Of a stretch of 64,000 bases of DNA, positions 16,842 through 25,472 are shown in pieces; position 1 is the stretch's first letter; every line of letters starts with the position of its first letter. The DNA comes from Enterosoma sp964427595 (GTDB lineage: Bacteria; Bacillota_I; Bacilli_A; RFN20; CAG-288). The stretch covers positions 1-64,000 of the forward strand of contig CAYRUQ010000004.1 in assembly GCA_964427595.1 (NCBI GenBank). Direction: 5' to 3'. Under the pieces are notes generated by a model. That model saw only the letters and a list, made by a program, of their open reading frames with translations. It was not told the origin of the DNA and made no database searches. The position numbers and the translations under genes are program-made.

Positions 16842-19397
16842 TCAAGCTATTTGAAGTGAAAAACCATCACTAGTGAGACTGATCTCAGATTTTATATTTC
16901 CGGAGATGAGCTCTTCAGCGATTTTAGTTTCCACATTGTTTTGAATATATCTTCTTATCGGACGAGCACCATAAGTGATATCAAAGGAGTTTTGATGGAT
17001 GAAGTCGATAGCTTTTTGATCATAAGTGAAAGTGATCTCTTTGTTCGCTAATCTGTTTTTAAGTTGATTTAGGAATTTCTCGATGATCTTATCAACGACA
17101 TCATCGGTGAGAGAATTGAACATAACTGTCTCATCGATTCTATTTAAGAACTCGGGTTTGAAGGTTCTCTTTAATAGCATCTCGACCTTTGCTCTCTCCT
17201 CATCAGTATTGCCGTTAAGTAAGAATTCAGAACCGAGATTTGAGGTCATGATGATGATCGTATTAGTGAAGTCGATCGTTTTACCTTGACCATCTGTCAG
17301 TCTTCCATCATCAAGAACTTGAAGAAGGATATTGAAGACATCCGGATGAGCTTTTTCAACTTCATCAAACAAGACGATTGAATAAGGTTTTCTCTTGACG
17401 GCTTCAGTTAACTGACCGCCTTCTTCATAACCGATATAACCAGGAGCAGCACCGACTAAACGGCTGACATTCTCTTTTTCCATGTATTCAGACATATCGA
17501 TTCTGACAATCTGTTTTTCAGAATCAAATAGCTGTTCGGCTAGAGCTTTAGCTACTTCGGTTTTACCTACACCAGTAGGGCCTAAAAACAAGAAAGAACC
17601 GATCGGTCTATTTTGATCAGAGAGACCAGCTCTTGATCTGATGATTGAATTAGAGATTTGAGTCAAAGCTAAATCTTGACCGATGACTCTCTTTTCAAGT
17701 TCAGATTTAAGAGAAAGGATTTTTTGTGACTCACTTTGATTGAGCTTACTGACCGGGATACCCGTCCAAGAAGAGACGACTTCAGCGATAGTCTCATTAG
17801 AGACGACATCAGAGAGAAGTCTCGCCTCTTTCGTATTATTGATAGCTTCTTTTAATTGTGTTTCTAAAGTCGGGATATCTTGGTGTTGTAATTTAGCGGC
17901 TGTTAAATAATCAGCATCAGCCATCGCTTTATCGAGGTTGAGTCTAGCAGCATCCAATTGTTTTTTGATAACTTTCTGTTTTTCAGCCTCTGCTTTTTCA
18001 TTTTTCCAAGTAGCAGTCAACTCATCTTTCTTTTGTTGTAAATCAGAGATGTCTTTCTCCATATCTTCAAGTCTCTTCTTAGCAGCATCAGTCTCATCTT
18101 TTTTAAGTGAGACTTTTTCAATCTGAAGTTGCATCAGCTTTCTTGAGACTTCATCAAGCTCTTCTGGCATCGTATCAATTTGCATTCTTATCTTTGAACA
18201 TGCTTCATCGACGAGGTCGATCGCCTTATCAGGGAGATAACGATCGGTGATGTATCTCTTAGAGAGAGTGACAGCTGCAATCAAAGCATCATCAGTGATT
18301 TCCACGCCATGATGTTGTTCATATCTATCTTTGATACCCCTTAAGATAGCGATTGAATCTTCGATAGTCGGTTCATCAATCAAAACTTTCTGCATTCTTC
18401 TTGCAAAAGCAGGATCTTTCTCGATGTATTTTCTATATTCGTTGATAGTAGTAGCACCGATACAATGAAGCTCACCTCTAGCCAACATCGGTTTGAGAAT
18501 GTTTGCTGCATCCAAAGAAGAATCACCACCGGCACCAGCTCCTATTAATGTATGAATCTCATCGATGAAAAGGATGATATTGCCGTGACTTTCTGTCACT
18601 TCTTTCATGACAGCTTTCAATCTTTCCTCAAACTCACCACGATATTTAGCGCCAGCGATTAAAGAACCGACATTAAGCTCGAATATCGTCTTGTTTTTAA
18701 GCGACTCAGGAACATCGCCTTTGAAGATTCGCCAAGCTAATCCTTCAACGACAGCTGTTTTACCAACACCGGGATCACCGATTAAGACAGGATTGTTCTT
18801 ACTCTTTCTAGATAAGATCTCCATCACCCTTCTGATTTCGAGATCTCTTCCGATGACAGGATCAACTTTACCTGAAGCAACATCAGAAACCAAATCTCTT
18901 CCGTATTTCTGAAGTGCTTCATATTGAATTTCCGGATTATCAGTAGTTACATGGCTATTTCCTCTGATAGAATCGATAGTCTTTTTAAATTGAGATTTAT
19001 TGTAATTTTCCAATTTAGAGAGCTTGACTACCAGAGAGTGTTTGGTATCAAACTGAGCTAAAAGAAGGTGCTCAACTGACATGTATTCATCGGACATCTG
19101 TTTCTCATATTTAGATGCTGAATACATCAGATTCTTCAAATCAGCTGAGAAATTAGGAGACGCAGTAGAAGTGGTTTTAACTGAATCTTTGATATAGGAA
19201 TCAATCTCTTGAGAGACGACTTTAACATCGATGTTCAGCTTCTTTAAAATGTTTACATAAAGGCTATTATCTTGATCAAATAAAGCTCTTAAAAGAGAAG
19301 GTATATCAGTCGTCGACAGATGATTTTCTTTGGAAATTTGACTAGCCTTATTGAGAGCTTCGATCACTCTAGTCGTATATTTTTGTTCTTCGGCCAT
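16842..19397 (-). CDS. clpB: ATP-dependent disaggregase ClpB
   Basis: The 851-residue AAA+ chaperone threads aggregated proteins through a hexamer for refolding with DnaK. It has an N-terminal Clp repeat domain (1-150), the first AAA+ module with GDPGVGKT and IDEIHTLIGAG, a coiled-coil middle domain (about 400-520, lysine/glutamate-rich) and the second AAA+ module with GPTGVGKT and FDEVEKAHPDVFN. Length fits the family (about 860). The middle domain distinguishes it from ClpA and ClpC. GGGAGGAAATTT precedes the ATG. Regulation by HrcA is indicated by the CIRCE element over its promoter. Confidence 0.97.
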   Translation of the reverse strand: MAEEQKYTTRVIEALNKASQISKENHLSTTDIPSLLRALFDQDNSLYVNILKKLNIDVKVVSQEIDSYIKDSVKTTSTASPNFSADLKNLMYSASKYEKQMSDEYMSVEHLLLAQFDTKHSLVVKLSKLENYNKSQFKKTIDSIRGNSHVTTDNPEIQYEALQKYGRDLVSDVASGKVDPVIGRDLEIRRVMEILSRKSKNNPVLIGDPGVGKTAVVEGLAWRIFKGDVPESLKNKTIFELNVGSLIAGAKYRGEFEERLKAVMKEVTESHGNIILFIDEIHTLIGAGAGGDSSLDAANILKPMLARGELHCIGATTINEYRKYIEKDPAFARRMQKVLIDEPTIEDSIAILRGIKDRYEQHHGVEITDDALIAAVTLSKRYITDRYLPDKAIDLVDEACSKIRMQIDTMPEELDEVSRKLMQLQIEKVSLKKDETDAAKKRLEDMEKDISDLQQKKDELTATWKNEKAEAEKQKVIKKQLDAARLNLDKAMADADYLTAAKLQHQDIPTLETQLKEAINNTKEARLLSDVVSNETIAEVVSSWTGIPVSKLNQSESQKILSLKSELEKRVIGQDLALTQISNSIIRSRAGLSDQNRPIGSFLFLGPTGVGKTEVAKALAEQLFDSEKQIVRIDMSEYMEKENVSRLVGAAPGYIGYEEGGQLTEAVKRKPYSIVLFDEVEKAHPDVFNILLQVLDDGRLTDGQGKTIDFTNTIIIMTSNLGSEFLLNGNTDEERAKVEMLLKRTFKPEFLNRIDETVMFNSLTDDVVDKIIEKFLNQLKNRLANKEITFTYDQKAIDFIHQNSFDITYGARPIRRYIQNNVETKIAEELISGNIKSEISLTSDGFSLQIA

Positions 19398-19421
19398 AGA
19401 AATTTCCTCCCTTCGCTCAAT

Positions 19422-19449
19422 ATTATAGTCAGCAAATTAGCACTTTCAA
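19422..19449 (-). promoter_or_regulatory. clpB promoter
   Basis: On the minus strand TTGAAA (19449-19444), a 16-bp spacer and TATAAT (19427-19422). The -35 box lies inside the CIRCE operator. Confidence 0.75.
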
Positions 19450-19463
19450 GTCTAGAGTGCTAA
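19437..19463. promoter_or_regulatory. CIRCE operator (HrcA site)
   Basis: TTAGCACTT, 9 bases, GAGTGCTAA. This matches the CIRCE inverted repeat with one mismatch in the left arm. It covers the clpB -35 box, so HrcA binding would block transcription and heat shock would relieve it. hrcA itself is not in the window. Confidence 0.93.
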
Positions 19464-19568
19464 ATATCTTAATTTGGCCTAGGTTGCTTTTGAAATAAAT
19501 GAGATAATTTGAACCTTGATAAAAAGTCTTTATCCCACTCTTAAATTTTCTATTTTTCTGTTTTGCTC

Positions 19569-19574
19569 TATAAT
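19569..19574 (+). promoter_or_regulatory. -10 box, leaderless geometry
   Basis: TATAAT 7 bases before the ATG at 19582. No good -35 box and no ribosome-binding site is visible. Confidence 0.45.
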
Positions 19575-19581
19575 TTTAGTT

Positions 19582-20619
19582 ATGACTACCTGGGGTATTG
19601 TTTTAGTCGTCATCATCGCTTTGCTCTTCCTTTATGTTATCGTCTCTCTTATTTTCACTGCTTTTGTTTGCAAAAAGATGTTTTGGGTGAGAGGAAGTGA
19701 TCCGGATAACCCTTGTTATTTGAGAGAAGAAGATTATCCAGAACTTCAAAAGGAAGATTATGTCGTCGGTTATTATGGAAGAGCGATAAGAGGATATATC
19801 TACTCCGATAAAAACATCAGCCAGTACAAAGGGTTTATCATTCTTTCACATGGTTTTTTTGGCACTCATATCCAGTATCTTTTAGATATCAGTTGGCTTA
19901 CTAAAAACGGATATAAAGTTCTCGCTTATGATCAGTTTGGAAACGGAATCTCTGATGGTAAAAATCAGGATAATCTCTCAGTCGGTGTTTATGTTTTAGA
20001 GAATGTCCTTAGGAATGTGATTAAACATGATGTTAATGCTGGCTTACCTCTTTATTTGTACGGACATTCTTGGGGTGGTTATTCTGTAAGCGGAGCTTTA
20101 AAACATTATCCGCAGGTTAAAAAAGCTATAGTCAGATCAGGTTTCACATCTCCGATTCAAGCAGGGTTAAGTCTTTTAAAACAGAAGAAACCTGTTTTAA
20201 CTCTTCTTTTCACACCTGGAATTTATCTCTCTTATTTGATTCTTTTTGGAAGAAAAGGATTCACGAAAGGAACTAGGGGACTAAAGAGAAATCATAAGAC
20301 TCAAGTCTTATATATTTATGCTAGCGATGATCCGATGGTTCTTCCTTCTAACTCACTTGCTGTTTATTATCAAAAACACCCAAAATCAATTGCGACAGTT
20401 CATATCTCAGAAAATGGTCTTCATAACTCTCTTTTAACTATAGAGAGTCAAAACAGGTATCATGAACTAGTTAAAGAATATCAAAACATCTTGAAGATTG
20501 AAGATGAAGATGAAAGAAAAAAGGTGGAGAAAGAATTCCTCCACCAGTTAAATAGACGAAACGAATATCAATTAAACGAAGAAGTCGCTGATGATATCTT
20601 AGCTTTTCTTAATGATTGA
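19582..20619 (+). CDS. membrane-anchored alpha/beta hydrolase (S33/Hydrolase_4-like)
   Basis: A 345-residue protein with an N-terminal transmembrane helix (about 5-27) and an alpha/beta hydrolase domain. The oxyanion loop LSHGFFGTH, nucleophile elbow GHSWGG, acid YASDDPMV and histidine NGLHNS form a plausible Ser-Asp-His triad. Such enzymes are lysophospholipase- or peptidase-like esterases; the substrate is unknown. The start at 19582 (ATG) is preferred over an in-frame TTG at 19516, which lies upstream of the TATAAT at 19569. Its 3' end overlaps the convergent tyrS by 11 bases. Confidence 0.78.
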   Translation: MTTWGIVLVVIIALLFLYVIVSLIFTAFVCKKMFWVRGSDPDNPCYLREEDYPELQKEDYVVGYYGRAIRGYIYSDKNISQYKGFIILSHGFFGTHIQYLLDISWLTKNGYKVLAYDQFGNGISDGKNQDNLSVGVYVLENVLRNVIKHDVNAGLPLYLYGHSWGGYSVSGALKHYPQVKKAIVRSGFTSPIQAGLSLLKQKKPVLTLLFTPGIYLSYLILFGRKGFTKGTRGLKRNHKTQVLYIYASDDPMVLPSNSLAVYYQKHPKSIATVHISENGLHNSLLTIESQNRYHELVKEYQNILKIEDEDERKKVEKEFLHQLNRRNEYQLNEEVADDILAFLND

Positions 20620-21862
20620 ATCTTAATACAGCGAATAATTTCTTACCTCTCTTGACGAAGATATAACCTTCAACAGCATCATTTTCATTGACTGAATAAT
20701 TCAAATCAGTGACTTTCTTTCCGTTTAGTTTAACGGCTCCGTTTGAAACAAATTCTCTTGCTTCTCTCTTAGAAGATGCGAGTTTTAGTTGGATGAGAGC
20801 GTCAAGGATATTGACAGGTTCACTAGCATCAACTGTGACAAGACCATCAGTGAGTTCTTCTAACTCAGTCGAACTTAATCCGGAAAAGTCTTCGGTGAAC
20901 AAAGCTAATGACATCTTCTCACATTTATCAGCACTCTCTTCTCCATGAAGTGCACTGACTACTACTCTAGCTAATTCTTTTTGACCATTTCTAGCTTCTG
21001 GATGCTCCAAGTGAGCTTTATAGATTTCATCGATTTCTTTGATGTCTCTATCATCGAAAATATAGAGATATTTAAGAACATCACTATCAGAGACATTCAT
21101 GAAGTATTGATATATCCGATAAGGTGAAGTCATCTCAGGATCAAGATATAAAGCTCCACTTTCAGACTTGCCAAATTTCTTTCCGTTAGAATCAGTGATC
21201 AGTTTGAAGGAGAAGACTTCAGCATCGACATCTTGTCCTTCTTTTTTCTTGACGAAATCAAGAGCGGTAGTGAGATTACCCCATTGATCTCCGCCACCAA
21301 ATTGAATGGTGCAGTGATATTGGTTGTAAAGGATATCAAAATCGCCAGCCTGTAAGATCATATAGGAGAACTCTGCATAAGAGATACCAGCTTCTAAACG
21401 AGATTTAACAGTCTCTTTGGCAAGCATGTAACCGACTTGGAAGAACTTGCCATATTCCCTTAAATAAGAGAGAACATTCAAATCTTTCCAGTGGTCGATA
21501 TTGTTGACAATTAGACCTTTTTCAGGATCAGAAGTATCGATGTATTTCTCTAATTGCTTACGGATAGCATCAGAATTTTTTAAGACATCATCGGCACCTA
21601 AGAATTTTCTCTCAGATTTCTTACCAGATGGATCACCTATCATGCCTGTTGCACCACCAAGAACAGCGATGACTCGATGACCAGCTTTTTGAAGTCTCTG
21701 TAAAGCCTTGATCATGATGAAGTTTCCGAGCTGAAGAGACTTGGCGCTGGGATCAAATCCACAGTAGATAGTTTGTTTTGTATCTAACATCTTGTGGATA
21801 TTTTCTTTGTTAGAAAAACTCTCTAATAAGCCTCTTGTTTCTAAATCATCAAGTATATTCAT
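20609..21862 (-). CDS. tyrS: tyrosyl-tRNA synthetase with altered HIGH motif
   Basis: The 417-residue class I synthetase charges tRNA-Tyr. The catalytic domain has the GGDQWGNLT tyrosine-binding segment and a normal KFGKS loop, and the C-terminal S4 RNA-binding domain spans about 350-417. The ATP-binding region reads CGFDPSAKSLQLGNF. The positions of Thr40, His45 and His48 of Bacillus stearothermophilus TyrRS are Ser, Gln and Asn here (S39, Q44, N47). I confirmed the codons on the minus strand. GAGG lies 8 bases before the ATG. No T-box leader is present in the 50 bases before the next gene. Confidence 0.95.
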   Translation of the reverse strand: MNILDDLETRGLLESFSNKENIHKMLDTKQTIYCGFDPSAKSLQLGNFIMIKALQRLQKAGHRVIAVLGGATGMIGDPSGKKSERKFLGADDVLKNSDAIRKQLEKYIDTSDPEKGLIVNNIDHWKDLNVLSYLREYGKFFQVGYMLAKETVKSRLEAGISYAEFSYMILQAGDFDILYNQYHCTIQFGGGDQWGNLTTALDFVKKKEGQDVDAEVFSFKLITDSNGKKFGKSESGALYLDPEMTSPYRIYQYFMNVSDSDVLKYLYIFDDRDIKEIDEIYKAHLEHPEARNGQKELARVVVSALHGEESADKCEKMSLALFTEDFSGLSSTELEELTDGLVTVDASEPVNILDALIQLKLASSKREAREFVSNGAVKLNGKKVTDLNYSVNENDAVEGYIFVKRGKKLFAVLRFNH

Positions 21863-21914
21863 AAGAAAACCTCGTTCTTGTTCTAAGCACTCTAGAGTAT
21901 ATACTTTTCTGACA

Positions 21915-22211
21915 TTAAATTCGATAATAAACGAAGTCTTGTTGAGGGTATTTGCCAGCTAAGTAAAGTGCTTTAGTTCCCATTAAAGTGTACTTGATTT
22001 CAGTTGAAAAGATATCTTCAAAACAACCGCTATGGCAGATGTATCTTAAACTCTCAGGTAGTATGAGCCCAGGATAGCCTTCGTTTTCTAAGGCGTTTTC
22101 TACTTCAGGTTGATACTTTTCAATGAGGAGAGAGAAATTATTTAAGGTAGAGATATCTTGAATGAGTGGGGTAAAGATGAAACAGAGAAGTGAAGCAAAG
22201 ATAAACTTCAT
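21915..22211 (-). CDS. small exported or membrane-associated protein
   Basis: A 98-residue protein with a hydrophobic N-terminus (KFIFASLLCFIFTPLI) that looks like a signal peptide or anchor, then a hydrophilic segment containing two nearby cysteines (CHSGCF). No family recognised. It overlaps the upstream membrane-protein gene by 4 bases and so belongs to the same operon. Confidence 0.5.
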   Translation of the reverse strand: MKFIFASLLCFIFTPLIQDISTLNNFSLLIEKYQPEVENALENEGYPGLILPESLRYICHSGCFEDIFSTEIKYTLMGTKALYLAGKYPQQDFVYYRI

Positions 22212-22822
22212 GTCAAAGAGAAGGCTAAAGTGAAAGCTAAAAGATAGAGAGCCAAAGGAAGATTGATCAAAGGAAAGCTATTCATCCTAGAAAAGGAGAG
22301 TTCTTTCTCTCTATCATCGATCAGTTTTTCTAATCTCTCTAAGACATCTTTAGAAGTCTCATCAGCAAATAAATTGTTATTAATCAATTCGACTATTTGA
22401 TTATCGATAGCTGAGTTAGTCTCACTAACCGGAAGAGAACCTTTAAACTCATTTTCTTGATAGGTTATCAACCTATCTTTTAACTCACAGATAGGAAGCA
22501 AAGAAGAGGCTAACTTAATACCTTCTTTGTAGTCGTTTTCTAAAGAAGCATAAAGAAGCAAGTTTTTATAGAAAGTAAGTTTTTCTTTTTCGATAGATTC
22601 TTTTTTCTTCTCCTTTTTATTGAGTTTTAAACCATCTAACACATAGTAGATGAGAAAGTAAACACAAAGAGCTGATATCAAAGCTAAAGGAAGATTCATT
22701 GTCAAAAATAGTAGCAGAAGAAACACAAGGATACTAAGAAGCAGAATCCAGAGTGATTTATTAGCATCCTTCTTTTTAGCCTTTGAGTTTGTTTTAAACT
22801 TTGCTTTGATTTTATCAATCAT
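22208..22822 (-). CDS. membrane protein, weakly TadC/T2SSF-like topology
   Basis: The 204-residue protein has a lysine-rich N-terminus, two adjacent transmembrane helices (about 25-65), a cytoplasmic helical region and a C-terminal helix (about 187-204). This resembles the layout of TadB/TadC inner-membrane platform proteins, but no conserved T2SSF motif can be confirmed by eye. It is translationally coupled (ATGA) to the genes on both sides. No secretion ATPase or pilin is nearby, so a secretion role is speculative. Confidence 0.5.
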   Translation of the reverse strand: MIDKIKAKFKTNSKAKKKDANKSLWILLLSILVFLLLLFLTMNLPLALISALCVYFLIYYVLDGLKLNKKEKKKESIEKEKLTFYKNLLLYASLENDYKEGIKLASSLLPICELKDRLITYQENEFKGSLPVSETNSAIDNQIVELINNNLFADETSKDVLERLEKLIDDREKELSFSRMNSFPLINLPLALYLLAFTLAFSLT

Positions 22823-23499
22823 CTTCCTGCTCCTTTCATTCCAAAGTAGTATTCAAGAAGTAGTGACGGATAAAAGAAACTGACAGCGATAGCAGCGATG
22901 AAACTATAGACATCTGAACTTAATGCTGCAGTGATGATCGGAGATAGATTGATTATCAAAGATAAGATGAGCAACATAAAAAGAAGAGCTAGTTGAGTCC
23001 TATGAAGCGTACTAGTAAGGCCATCCAATTTCTTCTTCAAAGAGGTGCTTTTTCCTTCGATAATCGATAGTGATTCTCGATAAGAGAGAAGATGAATCTC
23101 GTTATCTTTCTCTTTCTGACACAAGTGTTCTAATAGTTTCTTCTCTTCTTCGTCCGCCTTCAAATCTAAACCTTGGTCGATAAAAGAATCAAAATCTTTG
23201 ATCTCGACATGACCTACTAAGTATTTAGATGCTTTCTCATAGCTCTCTTTAGCACTTTTGTTTTGATCGATTGATGACATGAAAGCATAGAGGAAATTAA
23301 AGCTAGCTAACTTATCTTCGTTTTGCTTTCTGATTGTTATGCATTTTTTCAATATCAAAAAAGAGAGAAGCAGAGTCAAAAGAAAACAAAGAAGAGAGAT
23401 CAACTTGTTGGTGAAAAGAAAGAAATAAAACAACGAACAGAGCAGAAGTCCGAAAGTGACTGTCTTATCGTCTTTTATTACAGATACTAAATCTTTCAT
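22819..23499 (-). CDS. membrane protein, weakly TadB/T2SSF-like topology
   Basis: The 226-residue protein has two N-terminal transmembrane helices (about 14-52), a cytoplasmic alpha-helical region and two C-terminal helices (about 165-215). The pattern is like TadB, but homology is not certain. The start at 23499 is chosen over an ATG at 23517 because AAAGGAGT lies 7 bases before it. First membrane component of the small operon and coupled to the next by ATGA. Confidence 0.5.
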   Translation of the reverse strand: MKDLVSVIKDDKTVTFGLLLCSLFYFFLFTNKLISLLCFLLTLLLSFLILKKCITIRKQNEDKLASFNFLYAFMSSIDQNKSAKESYEKASKYLVGHVEIKDFDSFIDQGLDLKADEEEKKLLEHLCQKEKDNEIHLLSYRESLSIIEGKSTSLKKKLDGLTSTLHRTQLALLFMLLILSLIINLSPIITAALSSDVYSFIAAIAVSFFYPSLLLEYYFGMKGAGR

Positions 23500-23553
23500 C
23501 GACAAGACTCCTTTCATCTATTGTTAGAAAAGGAGCTTTCATTTGTTCAAAGA

Positions 23554-23955
23554 TTAACGACAATCAGCTAACATGGTGAGAAATTCATGTATCGCCTTCA
23601 TCTTCATTCGGTAATAGCTTGATTTAGAGTAAGTGCCACGCCACCAGTTGTCGTGGATGCCTCTAAAATAGGAACGCCAAAGGATATTGCCGTATTGTGA
23701 CTCTATCGAGTTGAGAAGAAAGATAATTGAGATGATATATCTTCCTCTTTCGTTTTCTTTATCAAGAATACCAGTCTTGACAAAACTGATCGTCTTTCTG
23801 ACAGATGGGATGATATCATCCTTCCCATCGAATAAAACGCTCATCTCTTCTGGATAAGAGATAAAAAGAAAGTTACAACTAGAGAGAAAGACATCTCTGA
23901 TTGCCTTCATCTTTTTGTTGAGTAGCGCATTTGATTTTTTGTTGTCCAATATCAT
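23554..23955 (-). CDS. small protein with sigma/ArpU-like C-terminal helix-turn-helix
   Basis: The 133-residue protein ends with YGNILWRSYFRG...WWRGTYSKSSYYRMKMKAIHEFL. This resembles the region-4-like helix-turn-helix of ArpU-type phage regulators and some small sigma-like factors (LSKSTYYR..K.A...F). It may be the regulator of the membrane-protein cluster downstream, which starts 55 bases after its end. GAGG lies 8 bases before the ATG. Assignment by motif only. Confidence 0.45.
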   Translation of the reverse strand: MILDNKKSNALLNKKMKAIRDVFLSSCNFLFISYPEEMSVLFDGKDDIIPSVRKTISFVKTGILDKENERGRYIISIIFLLNSIESQYGNILWRSYFRGIHDNWWRGTYSKSSYYRMKMKAIHEFLTMLADCR

Positions 23956-23995
23956 TGTGTGAGCCTCTGCGAAAATTAAATGATTTTTCTCCTTC

Positions 23996-24024
23996 TATGA
24001 GACGAAATTGACAAAATATGAGAC
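23996..24024. repeat. 8-bp direct repeat with 21-bp period
   Basis: TATGAGAC at 23996-24003 and again at 24017-24024. It lies about 40-70 bases upstream of the helix-turn-helix gene, a suitable place for an operator. Short enough to be chance. Confidence 0.4.
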
Positions 24025-24072
24025 TCTAAAGGGACTTATCTACCAAAACAGACTAACAAACACAAACTAGTG

Positions 24073-25161
24073 TTAATCACATAAACCAAGAAAAATACTA
24101 TCTAAGATATAAAAATATTCTTCTTTAACTGCGACTGATCGGTCTGTAATCAGTAGAAAATCCTTTTCTTTTTCTAAACCTTTTTTGTAAGTAGAGAGAA
24201 AATCTTTGTTGAATCGTCTTTGATATTCACTAAGAGATATACCTTCTTTTAATCTCAAAGAAAGCATCAAGAATTCAAATTCTTCGTCACTTTTAGTGAT
24301 CTCCTCACTCTTCTTTTTGTTCTCGCCTTTTAAATACTCGGTGAGAGATAGTGTGTTTTGAGTTCGTAGATTTCCCACATAACTAGAAGCACCTAAACCA
24401 GCTGCGTAGTATTCTTCATCTCGCCAATAAGTCAAATTGTGTTCACACTCAAAAGAAGGTAGGGCAAAGTTAGAAATTTCATAATGTGTATACCCGTGAT
24501 TTCTCAGTTGTTGGCAGATGAATTTATATTCTTCGGATAATAGGTCTTCATTTAAAGTCTCTGTTCGTCTGATTTTAAAGAGCGTTCCTTCTTCCACTTG
24601 GAGAGAATAAAAAGATAAGTGCTCAGGCTTGAAGCTCAACGCAAAGTCGATGTCTTTCTCTAAATCTTTTAAAGTAGTGTTTTCTAATCCATAAATGAAG
24701 TCGAGATTGAGATTATTAAACCCAGCTTCTCTGATCAGATTGATAGCTTTAGTAACTGACGAAGAAGTATGACAACGACCTAGTTTTTTTAGAATCTGAT
24801 CATCGCTTGATTGAACTCCGAGTGAGATTCTATTGATTCCATATCTTTTTAATATCTGCAGTTTGGAAGATGAAAGCGACTCCGGATTACATTCTATCGA
24901 ATATTCTTTAACACTAGGGAAATGATGCTCTAGATAAGAAAGAAGGGTGATCAAATCCTTCTCATCTAAAGCAGAGGGTGTTCCTCCTCCGATATAGATA
25001 GTTTTCAAACTATCAAACGGAATGTTTAAAGACTCTATCTCTTCAATCAATTTATCGATGTATAAAGAGGTGTCAAAATAGGATTTCAACACCTTAGGAA
25101 AGTCACAATATGCACAGATATGATCACAAAAGGGGATATGGAGATAGAGTGCTTTTATCAT
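24073..25161 (-). CDS. hemW: radical SAM protein HemW (coproporphyrinogen oxidase-like)
   Basis: The 362-residue radical SAM protein has the cluster motif CDHICAYCDF (CX3CX2C, about 12-19), the SAM-binding YIGGGTPSAL, and ECNPESL, SLGVQS and DFIYGL blocks. HemW binds heme and is thought to be a heme chaperone, not a coproporphyrinogen oxidase. No heme pathway is visible in the window. It overlaps the upstream membrane-protein gene by 4 bases. Confidence 0.92.
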   Translation of the reverse strand: MIKALYLHIPFCDHICAYCDFPKVLKSYFDTSLYIDKLIEEIESLNIPFDSLKTIYIGGGTPSALDEKDLITLLSYLEHHFPSVKEYSIECNPESLSSSKLQILKRYGINRISLGVQSSDDQILKKLGRCHTSSSVTKAINLIREAGFNNLNLDFIYGLENTTLKDLEKDIDFALSFKPEHLSFYSLQVEEGTLFKIRRTETLNEDLLSEEYKFICQQLRNHGYTHYEISNFALPSFECEHNLTYWRDEEYYAAGLGASSYVGNLRTQNTLSLTEYLKGENKKKSEEITKSDEEFEFLMLSLRLKEGISLSEYQRRFNKDFLSTYKKGLEKEKDFLLITDRSVAVKEEYFYILDSIFLGLCD

Positions 25162-25472
25162 CGATTGAAATCTTTATAATCCTGTTTTATTTGAACGATG
25201 AGACTATCGATATCGATATCAGTCAAGATGATGCCGAGCTCTTGTTCTCTTTTTTGTAAATAGGCGATTATCTCTTCTTTCAATATCGTTTTTTCTTTAG
25301 GTTTAACGATATAAGTATCGATCGTTTCTTTAGCGAATTCTTTCTCTTCTTTCTCTTCTTTATGAAGTTTGAAGATAGGGACGAATTTTAAAATTAAAAC
25401 TATAACCATCACAAGGATGGTGATGACTATTAATGTGGTACCCCAAAGAGGAAACTCAGCTAACACTAACAT
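25158..25472 (-). CDS. single-pass membrane protein
   Basis: The 104-residue protein has one N-terminal transmembrane helix (about 10-32), a charged lysine/glutamate-rich linker and a C-terminal helical domain. Not recognised. The ATG at 25472 overlaps the stop of the Fic-like gene (TGATG), with AAAGGAGG 7-8 bases before it. The tight coupling on both sides suggests a role with the Fic-like protein or HemW. Confidence 0.6.
   Translation of the reverse strand: MLVLAEFPLWGTTLIVITILVMVIVLILKFVPIFKLHKEEKEEKEFAKETIDTYIVKPKEKTILKEEIIAYLQKREQELGIILTDIDIDSLIVQIKQDYKDFNR

Noticed and set aside
21863..21914. T-box leader of tyrS
   Set aside because: Only about 50 bases separate it from the next gene and no T-box sequence or specifier stem fits. 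The same holds for proS.
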